From contig JAPTJF010000160.1 of NCBI GenBank assembly GCA_029339195.1, forward strand, positions 56,736 to 120,735: DNA of 64,000 bases. The letters run 5' to 3'. The position numbers were made by a program, and so were the translations under genes. The notes under the pieces are model-generated. The model saw only the letters and a program-made list of their open reading frames with translations. It was not told the origin of the DNA and made no database searches. This stretch comes from Micractinium sp. NFX-FRZ. Lineage: Eukaryota; Chlorophyta; Trebouxiophyceae; Chlorellales; Chlorellaceae. Positions 54,781 through 64,000 of the stretch are shown here, piece by piece; position 1 is the stretch's first letter, and every line of letters begins with the position of its first letter.

Positions 54781-57700
54781 ATGAGCGCTCAGGAAGGAGC
54801 GTGGGAGGGGCTTTCTGGAGGGTCCCGCCCCCCTGGCACTCAGGATTGTCCTTGGATGGGCAGCAGCGGAAGCCCGGCCTCACGGCTGCCCATCAGCGTG
54901 CAGCAGTCTGGTAGAACCTTGGTAGCTAGCAATGGGGCTGTCCTGCTGGAAGGGCTGTGCCCCGAGGCGACTGCCTCGCCAGACGCCGCCAGCGCCGGCG
55001 TGGTGCTGGGCCTGCAGTGCGCCACCGCCCCCGCCAGCTTTCTGGAAGTCGCGGTCGGGCAGGTGCGCGGGGCACACTGCCAACGGCGCAGGCAGGCAGG
55101 GGCTGTGCCACACCACGCCAGGCCTGCAGGCATTGTAAGGCAGCGGCGGTTGGGATCAGAGTGTGTGGGGTTGGGACTCTCGGGTGCCCCCTCCCCCTCC
55201 CACCGACCCTGCCTGCTCTCATCCCCTCCGCCTCACCCCACTGGCCTGCCTCCCGCGCGCGCCCCGCAGCTGCGCTGCCGCCGTTTCCTGGCGCTGGCAC
55301 GCTGCAAGCTGTACTGGATGTCCCCTCAATGGGGAGCCTCTGCACAGGAGGTGCCAGTGGAGACGCAGCTGCTGCTGTGTGAGCTGCAGGTGGGTGGGTG
55401 AGCGGCGTCGCCTCGAGTGGGACGGCTTGGGAGGGTGGGTGGGTGGCGCTCGAAAGTGGGGCCGCTTTGGTGATGGGCAGCGCCCCAGTGGGGTGCCTCT
55501 GCTATGAGCTCAGCAGGTGCCTCCACGGTAACGAGGTGCCTGTGCCGGCCCAGCTGCGGCTTTGCTGAGCATCGGGCATGTGGGTGGGCTCTGGCAGGAG
55601 CAGCGGTTGGGGGCCTTATTGTTGGAATCCATGCGGGTGCCGCGGCAGGCCAGCCCCTCCGCAGCGCTTGACCGCCCAGCCCCCTCGTCTCCCACTCCCC
55701 CGTGCCTCCTCCCCTCCCTCCCTCCCTTTTAACCAGGATGGGGGTGGCTACGGGCTGCTGGCCCCGCTGATCGATGCCGACTCGTTCCGTGCCTCCCTGC
55801 GCCCCCGCCGCCGCGGCCGCCGCCCCGACCCCCCTGGCAGCCTGGTGCTGCGTTTGGAGAGCGGGGACGAGTCGGTGAAGAGCAGCAGCTTCCAAGGTGA
55901 GCAGGAAGAGGGCCGGGGTGGCAGGCAGGGATCAAGTGGTGGCAGGGGCTGTGCGGCACGCTTGGGGCAGCGGGCTGATGAGCCACCGAGGCAGTGCGGC
56001 GCTTTTTAGGTGAGCAGGGACGGGGTGAGCGGGGCAGCACCCGCCCCGCAGCCCGCAGCCTGTTGGCGGCAGTGGCTGGCCTAGGCGAAGAATGGCGGGC
56101 AGGCAGGCTGGCAGCCTGGCTGAGCACATGGGACACGGCGGGCGGGCTGTATGCCGTGGCTGCCCTGCACGAGGGACGGAAGTGTCGCCGCCATGGCGTG
56201 CCTCCTCGCCTCCCTTGCCCTCTCACCCACCCACTGCGCCCCTCCCGCCCTCGGCCTGCCCCCGTCTCCTCCCACCCTTGTGCTGTCCCCCCATGCCCTG
56301 ACCCCTCAGGCGTCCTGCTGGTGGCGGCAGGCACCGACCCTTTCGAGCTGCTGGACCGAGGGGTGGCTGCGGCAGCCCGCCTGTCGGGTGCGCTGTGCTG
56401 CTGGGAGGGCGCACGCACTTGTGCAGGGGGAGTCCGGCTTGCTTGGAGAGTCTGTTCAGCTGGCGCGGACTCAGCCGGAGGGCGGGCAGCTGGGAGGGGT
56501 CCCTTGGAGTTTGTCATGCTACTCCACAGCAGGGCACCGCAGTTTGACCTTAGGCACACATATCACCCCGCCGCGGCCCTCACCGCCGCACCTCAAGTCC
56601 GCTGCGCACTGCGCTGCGCCATGCTGCGCAGGAAACGCGCGGCCCCGCTGGGAGAAGGAGGTGCCCGCTTCCTTGGACGTGTTTGGCTGGTGCAGGTGGG
56701 GCGTGGGGGGCAAGGGTGCAGGTGCACTGACCTGAGGGCATCGATGTGAAACACTCAGTGCTTCAAGCCGGCACGCCACTGCATGGGCATGCCTCTTTGC
56801 GAGGGGGATGCCCACCTGCCCCCCCGTGCAGCTTCCTCACCTCACAATCTGCTCACCCGCACCCGCCGCCCCCTGCAGCTGGGACGCGTTTTACACAGGT
56901 ACGGGGACAGGGCACGGCACGCACAAAGTGCTGGGCCCCCTATCAAATTGGTTGCCAGCACGTAGAGCAGGTGGGGAACGGTTGCCAGGCGATGCACGTG
57001 TAGCCAGCGTGGGGGATGCTGTGCGCCGCCGCCTTGCCCTCTCTGTTTTCGCCTGCCTTCCTCCGCCCGCCACCCTGCCGCCCCACACCTTTCCGGCTGC
57101 CTGAGCAGGCGTGAACCCTCGGGGCCTGCAAGAGGGCCTGGCACACCTGGCGGCGGGGGGCACCCCGGCACGCACGCTGGTGATAGACGACGGGTGGCAG
57201 CACATGGGTGGGCCATCTGGGGGAAGTCTGGGGATTGGGGCGGCGGGAGGTTGTTGGGGAAGGGTCTGCCCAATCTGCGGTCCACGGGCCAGGCAGGAGC
57301 GGGACCTCTTGTGCGCGTGGCACCAGCAGACAGCTGCGGCACGGCCTGTTGCCATGTCCCCTCATCCTGGGCACCACTCACCCTGACACCCACCCATCCG
57401 TTGCCCTGCCATCCATCGAGATCCGTCCACCCTTCAGCCACCCAATGTTTGCCTACCACTCTTGATTTCCGCCCTCCTCCCGCCCCCCCACAGATGTGGA
57501 CGCTCAGTTCAAGGCTGATGCCGAGCGCTCCGTGCTGCGCGGCTGGGCGGGCAGGGCGCCTGCTGACCTGGCGGATGAGCTGGGCCAGCAGCTGACCATG
57601 GGGCGCCTGCTGGCGGGTGAGGCTGCTGGGCGGGGTCAGCGGTATGAGGGTGGCGACTGGGATGTGGAGCGGATGCCAGGCAGCAACCTATGGACCCCGG

Positions 57701-60700
57701 GTCTGCCCCTCCACACCTGCCTTTGTGTATCCTGAGAGACGCGGGCAGTGGAGCTGGCATTCCAGCTGCTCGAGATCGCCCTGCACATGGCTGCCCACAA
57801 ATTGCCCCTCCATCTGCCACCGCCACGCCCCACAGATGGTGACCTGCAGGCGGTGGAGCCGCTGCACGTGATGGAGCTGCTCAACAGGCGGGCCTCCAGC
57901 GCGGCATCGCAGGTGGACGACGCCATGGTGAGTGTGGTGGCGCAGCATCGGCGATGTCAGGGTGACCATCGACGCCTGCTCTGCACGCTGTCCCTCAGTC
58001 CTTTCCGCTAGCGGCGATGGCAAGGTGCGGCAGCTAACAGCTCCCTCCCTCCCTCGTGTGTTTCACGACTTCTCTGTCACTCCTCACTTGTCTGTCACCC
58101 TCTTCCCCTGCTTACCTCGTGCATTTTCCCCTCCCCACCCTATCTCCCCTCACTGTGCCCAACCCTCCAGGTGGCGGCCATGGATGATGCGCTCAAGAGC
58201 CGCGTGCCCGAGAGCCAAGGGGCAGACAACATGGAGAGCAACAGCACCGGCCCCAGCAGTGGCAGCAGCACAGGGCTGTGGCTGCTCACCAGGCACGGTC
58301 CCTCCCACTGCATCTTCAGACAATGCAGGGCCGGCCCTCCTGGACACATGTGGCTTGCACCCTGGTGAATCACTGCTGGCGGGCCCGGCATCCCCGACTG
58401 CCGAGGCTGGGTTGCCGCCCCCACAGCAGCCTGTCTGCGCCATTTCCTGCCGCAGGGCGCTGGAGGGAGCTGGCAGTGCCGCCTCTCGGGCTTACGCTGC
58501 ACTGGCCGACCTGGGCCGCCGGGCGGAGCTCACGGCAGCTGCGTGGCTGAAGGATGCGCTGGAGGACACGTCATCAGGTGCGAGGAAGGGCGCTAGCCTG
58601 GGCTGCTGAGCTAAGGTTAAGGGGAAACACGGCAGCGCATGATGGCTTTGTATGCTGCTCACCGGCCATCGTTTCTGCCTTCCACCACCCACCCCCCCTG
58701 CTCCACCTTGCATGTGATGCCCGGCCGTTCTCTGTCCCTGAAGCGGCATTCTCTAACGATGTGCACCCCTAAAATCTAGCGGTGCCCACCTGCCGTTTGC
58801 CGCGCAGACTCGTACCGCCTGCGCGCCTTTGCTGCCGCCGCTGTGGGCCCGCTGCGCAACGCCATCCTGCGCTTTTATGCGCAGGTAAGTGGGTTGCCTG
58901 AATGCGTGCTTGCTTTCTTGCATGCTGGGTTGCCTGGCTTGGCATGTAAGAGTGGAGGTATGCAGTGGTAGCAGAGTTGGCATGGCAGCACATCCAGCTC
59001 TTTTCAGACACAGGAGGCTCTACTCCCCGCAGCATTGACAATTAAGACTCCGTGCCTGCCTGCCTGCCTGCTTGCCCAGTGCCCGCCTGCAGGCCTCCAG
59101 CCACTCCTTCCGCCTGCTGTCCATCAAGGCAAACGGCAAGTTCCACAGCATTGACAGCGGGGAGGATGCGCCCCTCTACGTGAGCAGCCGCACCCGGGCC
59201 AGCGGCAGAGTGGCTGTGAGACAGGCGGCGAGGGCGTGCACGGTGCAGATGCGCCTGTTCAACGCCTGGCACCGGCGGTGGCTTGGCCTGTTGCCGTCCC
59301 CGGTCCCGCCCTCGCCCTCTTTTGGCAGCCCCTCCTGATGCCCTCTGCCTGCCCGCTGCCTGCCTGCCCGCCCAGCTGCCCCTCCCCTTGCCCCTTTCCA
59401 ATGCAGAGCTGCACCGACAACTTTGGCTGCGTGGTGCGGGAGCTGAAGCAGCGCTGCAACCTGCAGTACATCTACTGCTGTGAGTGGCACCGCCTTACTG
59501 AGCTGCGCCATGCCGTGCTGTGCTGTGCTGAGCTGCGCCATGCTGCGCTGCGGCCTGAACTGTATCAGCAGCTCTGAGTGACCAACCGAGGCGAGCATTG
59601 TGGTGCGGTTGGATGGGAGGGGTTGGGCGGGGGGGCGAATGCGTGCGCACACTGTCAATCGGCAACTGCCGCTGGTGGGGTGCGCCGTCTGCCGCACCAA
59701 CATTGCCAGCTCCACTCATCTGCCACAATACACCTTTGGCCTGCCTGTCCGCCTGCTCGCCTGGATGCAGGGCATGCCATGATGGGATACTGGTGCGCTT
59801 GTGTTGGGGCCTGCCTCGAGAGTAGTGGTCAGCCCAGGGCTCTGGGTGGGTTCCGCCCCTCGCATGAGCGTGCAGCACAACGGTTGCCATCCGCCGCCCT
59901 GCGCTCATCTCCCTTTATTGTGTCCCACTATGCTTCTGCCCTGATCTCATGCAGGTCAGGCATCATGCCGGGGGTGAGTGCGGATGTGGCAGCACAGCAC
60001 AGCACAGCACAGCACAGCGCAGCATGACATGATGCATCATGGCACAGCACTGCACCATGCAGAGCTGCACGACAGGGCACAGCGAGCTGCCTGCGCGGGT
60101 GCTTGCTGCTCACTCCCCACCAGCAAACCACCTTGCACCTACCTTGCCCGCCGGCCAACGCCCTGCGCAGGCACCTGGAGTCGCCAAGTACGACCCCCGC
60201 CTCATGTTCCCACGACCCTCCCCCGGCACGCTGGAAGTTGACCCGTCCATGCAGGCAGGCAGGGCGTGGGTGGGATGTGAGGCTGGGCAGGGATGGCGGC
60301 AGCAAGGTTGGGGAGGCCAGGGGGCACCGTGGAGGCTCGTCATCTCCCATGGGTCGGCTGGGATGGCATGCTGAGCAGCTGATCCATGCCAGTCAAAGTA
60401 GGGGTGTGTGCATGCTTTGGTTGCACACACCCCTACTTTGACTGGCATGGATCAGCTGCTCAGCATGCCATCCCAGCCGACTCATGGGAGATGGGATGGC
60501 TTGCTGCGCGGGCGCCCCTGCGGCCCTCACCGGGCGCTCACTTTGTACTGCCTTACTTGTCACGCTCTCCTTTGTTTCCTCCCCACCCGGCTTGCTACTG
60601 CTTCGCAGTGGGTGCACCCCGCCATCAATGGCGTGTCTATAGCTCGCGACCCCCGCCCGCTCCACAACGACATGCACGCTTACCTACGAGGTGGGCCAGC

Positions 60701-63198
60701 GGTGGTGGCCTGCAGCCCTGGCCAAGGGGCACACCGCTCGCCCATGCTAGGCCCATGCATTTCCGGGAGCCTGGGCAGGGTGGCCGGCTGCGCGCCTTGC
60801 TTCTTCTCATGCTGCCAGTGTTGCTCCTGTGGCGCTGCTGGCCGGTTGTTGCAAACCTGACCGCTGTGGTTTGTTCCTGGCGGCGCCTCGTGTCGTTGCA
60901 GAGTGCGGGGTGGATGGGGTGAAGGTGGATGTGCAGAGCACGATCACGATGTTTGGGTACGACAGCGGTGAGTCAGCATGACATGGTCATGTCGTGCAGA
61001 GTCATAGGTATTTGTTGCGCAAGGATGTGTAGTTGGGTTTGCAGAGCATCGATGCCATGCCGCCGGCGGCTGGGGAAATCACAATCTGGGCTTCCCTCTG
61101 ATCCAAACTGTGCACACTGGACCTGCCTGCCCGACCTGAGCGCCTGCACTCCCACTCACCCAAGCCCCTTTTCAGGCGGGTACGCCGCCATGGGCGCGCG
61201 CTGGCACCGCTCGCTGGAGGACAGCACGGCGGCGCACCTGCCCGGCAACCACCAGATCAACTCGATGTGCTGCGCCATCGAGGACATCTACAAGTGAGGG
61301 TGGCTGGGGTGGGGAGGGGCAGGCTGGGTGTCGAGTGGGACATGGGCAGGCTGTCTGGGCGAGGCATCATTCATGCGTGAAAAGGCGCAGCCGAGTGGGG
61401 GGTAGGCAATGCCGGAGTGCCAGCGCCCGCCATGCTGGCATTTCAAAGGGTGGGCAAGGGGCAGCCCACTTCTGGGCTTTGCAGCATGCAGACCTAGCTG
61501 AAGGCCTGCCGAAAAGCCCAGTTGTCCGCCCTCCCCTGCCCCCCCCTGCCCACTGCCGCAGCATGAGCCACAGCAACATCTGCCGGTGAGGCGGCGCCTG
61601 GCCTTGCGCACAGCAGGCAGACACAGGAAGCTGTGTGCCAGTGTAGCGACCTGCAGCGCCGACCCTGTCTTGCAGCTGCCCGCCTGGGTTGCTGCCTCGC
61701 CTTGTTGCCGCTGGCGCCGCATGCATGTGTCGCATATGTGTGTCCCCATCACCAGTTCCAGAGCCCCTGCCGCTCTTGCCCCCTTGAGGAACCCCACCCC
61801 TCCCTCCCATCCACTGCCCTTTCCACCCGCTCCTCGCAGGGTGGGCGAGGACTTCTACCCCGCCCTGCCCGCCAGCCACACAGCCCACATCGCCAACGCC
61901 GCCTTCAACTCCCTCATGATGAGCGTGGTCGCCTTCCCTGACTGGGACATGTGAGATGAGCGGGATGAGCTGGCTGGCCAGCCACGGGCGGTGTCGGGCG
62001 TGCAGCTGGCTGGCTGGCAGCGGGCGGGAACAAGTCGCAACGCCTGAAGGTGCGTCAGTCGCCGGGAAGAACCGTCCACAATAGAAGCACAGCCTGAGAG
62101 ATGCCTCACCCAATTTGAGGTGGGACCCAGCGGCACTCGCACCAAACGCTGTGCTTTCCTCTTGCCACGTGTCTGCCCCCCAGGTTCCACTCCGACCACG
62201 GCTCCTCACACCTGCACGCCGCGGCTCGTGCCGTCAGCGGTAAGCACGGGCCGCCGCGCCCCACTGGCGGGGCTGCCTGGCTCCGACTCTTCCCAAGTTT
62301 GCTGCCCTGCCCTGCATCTTGGACGAGTGGATGGCTGGCTACCTGTCCTCCCTGGTCCTCACCTCTGCTGACAGCTGGCCCTCCCCCTCCCCACCACAGG
62401 CGGCCTGGTGTACGTGTCTGACCGGGTTGGGGAGCACGACTTCTCGCTGCTGCGCAGGCTGGTGCTGCCGGATGGCTCGGGTGAGGCTGGTTGTGGGGTG
62501 GGGTGTGCGTGGATGGCGTGTGTGGGGGAAGGGGGTGAAGTGAGGCTGGGCAGCCGGCTGGACAGGAGTCTCAGTGGACAAAGCATGGAGGTCAGAGTGG
62601 AGGAGGCAGAGCCAGTCCCGGGTGGAGCAGGCACCCATCGGCTTCCATCACAGCCAAGCTTGGCCACTGCACCGACCAACCAGTGCTTCCCACTTGCCTG
62701 CAGTGCTGCGCTGCCGCCTGCCGGGGCGCCCCACCGCCGACTGCCTGTTCAGGGACGTGTCACGCGATGGGGAGAGCGTGCTTAAGGTGGGTGCAGTGGG
62801 GAGGCAGCTTGAAAGTGCGGCGGGGGAGGGCAGGACATTCTGACCCACTGGATGCTACGACTGCCCACCTCGGGGAACTCGTGGCGTGCGTGCCATCCCA
62901 TTTACAGCGGCCGCCAGCCGTGTGCATGCCAACCTGTGGCTCCTCCCCTCCCCGCCCAAACCTCAACTTGTGGGATCCCGTTCTGACGCACCCGCCTGCC
63001 CGCACTTCTCGCTCCCGACAGATCTGGAACCTGAACAGCGTGACCGCGGTCGTGGGGCTCTTCAACGTGCAGGCAAGTGGGGGTGCTGCTGCTGCTGCTG
63101 CTGCTTCTGGTATTGCTGCTGCCGCGGCGACCTACGCGTGCATGCCTTGCACCCCGCACCCCGCACCCGTGATTATCCCAAACATGGTCGATCGCTGA
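54781..63198 (+). CDS. GH36 raffinose synthase / SIP1-like alpha-galactosidase family protein
   Basis: Family members transfer or hydrolyse alpha-1,6-galactosyl groups (raffinose-family oligosaccharides). Twenty-six exons, all phase-consistent from 54781 to 63198, give about 813 aa. Recognisable blocks in order: [20 protein letters not shown] (the 'ETQ' region), [107 protein letters not shown] (putative nucleophile Asp), [26 protein letters not shown] (putative acid/base Asp region), [60 protein letters not shown] and [17 protein letters not shown]. Several exons are tiny (19-24 nt) and introns after 58292 and 60254 seem to use GC donors. After FNVQ the frame runs through Ala codons to a stop at 63198, losing the usual C-terminal beta domain, unless a further GC donor (CAG|GCAAGT at 63072) is used. 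No signal peptide: cytosolic. Confidence 0.88.
59987..60050. repeat. AGCAC pentamer array in GH36 intron
   Basis: Tandem agcac/agcgc units followed by agcatgacatgatgcatcatg. Similar to the array at 21800-21950, suggesting a recurrent intronic simple repeat. Confidence 0.8.
60341..60493. repeat. Near-perfect inverted repeat: 72-bp arms, 9-nt loop, in GH36 intron
   Basis: Bases 60341-60412 and 60422-60493 are reverse complements with a single mismatch (71 of 72 paired), separated by tgctttggt. It lies wholly inside the intron 60255-60608. If transcribed with the gene it would fold into a 72-bp dsRNA stem. No target-site duplication or transposase is seen. Candidates are a recent foldback/MITE-like insertion or a miRNA/siRNA precursor. 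Confidence 0.9.
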
Positions 63199-63702
63199 GC
63201 GCCTTAGTGCAATGACGCAGCCCATCTTGTCCCTCTGAGGTGCTACGCGCTGCCACGCTTGCACACTGCGCTCTCTGCACGATGCTGCTGTTGGTTGTTG
63301 GCATGTGGGTAAGCTGCAGGGGCACCAATGACAATATATTGTGTCGCTTTGCCCTGAGCATGCTGCTGGCGTGCATGTGACGCCACATTGTTGACCTGAG
63401 GTACCCGTTCGCCACCACAGCTGCCGCACGCCGCGTGCACATGCCTGTGCTTTAGCTGCTGGTTGCATGCGCCTGAGGCCACACGCACACGCATTACGCA
63501 CTGAATTGCACACCCTGCACTTGCTGTGCGCTGCTGCGCGTGGTGCGCACAGGTGGTATGGGGAGGGCACCAATGATGACACATCTCACCTGACTCCTGA
63601 GCACGCTTGTTGCGTGCGAACGATGTCATTATAGTCGCCTGATGGTGCAACTTACATGACTTCATGTCTGCTGCTCATGTACTAAGCATCCGTGTGCTGA
63701 CT
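63199..63702. other. Convergent 3' region of GH36 gene and right-edge gene
   Basis: Lower GC than coding sequence, with no firm exon. If the GH36 gene splices at 63072 its missing C-terminal exon would have to lie here or beyond; no matching sequence was found. Minus-strand TGTAA at 63656-63652 lies about 50 nt after the stop of the right-edge gene and supports that gene's end. Confidence 0.4.
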
Positions 63703-64000
63703 TCAGTGAATGTAGTAGCACGTGGCACGTGGCATCCTGCTATTGTGTGGCAGGGGGCTTCTGATGAAGACCGAATGTCTCCATGGCACCAAGCCCTGCC
63801 GCATGCATACTGTTTGTAATTTGTGGGAGAAGACCTGGCACGCATCTAGTATCACACGCTGTCCACCGCTGTCCACCAGTTCAGCGTCCGTCTCTGGCAG
63901 CAGGGTGGGTGGTGCATGGAGGGTCGCAGCCGCTTTGCGCCGCCTGTTGATGATCTGGATCCTGTCGACTGCCGCGGTGGCCCCAAACGTCTTGTCGCAT
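63703..64000 (-). CDS. C-terminal part of unknown gene entering from right edge
   Basis: A minus-strand frame is open from the window edge to a TGA at 63705-63703, about 98 codons. The first part has balanced, protein-like composition: CDKTFGATAAVDRIQIINRR, then [20 protein letters not shown] and LVDSGGQRVILDACQ. The later part is less convincing and might be read through an unspliced intron. TGTAA follows the stop by about 50 nt. Family not recognised. It is convergent with the GH36 gene. Confidence 0.45.
   Translation of the reverse strand, partial: CDKTFGATAAVDRIQIINRRRKAAATLHAPPTLLPETDAELVDSGGQRVILDACQVFSHKLQTVCMRQGLVPWRHSVFIRSPLPHNSRMPRATCYYIH

Noticed and set aside
60341..60493. Hairpin as a transposon terminal inverted repeat pair
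   Set aside because: With a 9-nt loop there is no room for internal sequence, and no target-site duplication was seen; kept as a foldback or small-RNA candidate instead.
12958..63702. tRNA, rRNA or snoRNA genes in the intergenic gaps
   Set aside because: No cloverleaf with A/B boxes or conserved rRNA block was noticed by eye; a tRNAscan/Rfam run would be needed to exclude them.

Overview
This window looks like nuclear DNA from a green alga (Chlorophyta). A Chlorella/Micractinium-type trebouxiophyte fits best, but that placement is inference. The evidence is very high GC, genes broken into many exons by GT-AG and some GC-AG introns, long CAG/GCN low-complexity runs inside coding exons, TGTAA (the green-algal polyadenylation motif) shortly after many stop codons, and plant/algal families (SBP-box transcription factor, raffinose synthase-type GH36, proline-rich wall glycoprotein). 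There is no bacterial operon structure, CRISPR array or phage. All gene models were spliced by hand. In the complete models every internal exon junction keeps phase; remaining doubts are stated per gene.

Layout. 1-232 (-): start of an unknown gene running off the left edge. 720-4353 (+): cAMP-dependent protein kinase catalytic subunit. 5303-7281 (+): secreted trypsin-like protein that has lost its catalytic triad. 8044-10308 (-): calcineurin B/CHP-type EF-hand protein. 10545-12957 (-): TilS-like tRNA(Ile)-lysidine synthase. 13219-15055 (+): unknown low-complexity protein. 15820-17907 (-): TIM22 import subunit. 18161-20622 (-): CHK/APH-type small-molecule kinase. 21137-24230 (-): membrane-anchored nucleotidyltransferase-like protein. 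25291-26969 (-): SBP transcription factor. 27740-28385 (-): decayed copy of the 3' exons of the wall glycoprotein gene. 28670-31620 (-): NUDIX hydrolase. 31934-44894 (+): giant (about 2,970 aa) tandem-BRCT plus BAH protein. 45582-46757 (-): unknown Q/A-rich protein. 48288-52130 (-): secreted SPPP-repeat glycoprotein. 53450-54540 (-): decayed paralogue of the 45.6-46.8 kb gene. 54781-63198 (+): 26-exon GH36 raffinose synthase/SIP1-like gene. 63703-64000 (-): end of an unknown gene entering from the right edge.

The genes are ordinary housekeeping, signalling, wall and chromatin functions and do not form one pathway. Three start-to-start pairs (232/720, 12957/13219, 31620/31934) look like shared bidirectional promoters.

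The most unusual signal is repeated. Introns of at least five genes contain diverged extra copies of the neighbouring exon edge together with its splice site ('exon ghosts'), some still translating to recognisable but mutated versions of the real exon. With the two decayed gene copies and a near-perfect 72-bp-arm hairpin in a GH36 intron, this suggests a genome in which tandem duplication of splice junctions builds introns and tests alternative exons. Other points of interest are the triad-less protease, the BRCT-BAH combination and the G-rich asymmetric tract encoding the proline repeats.
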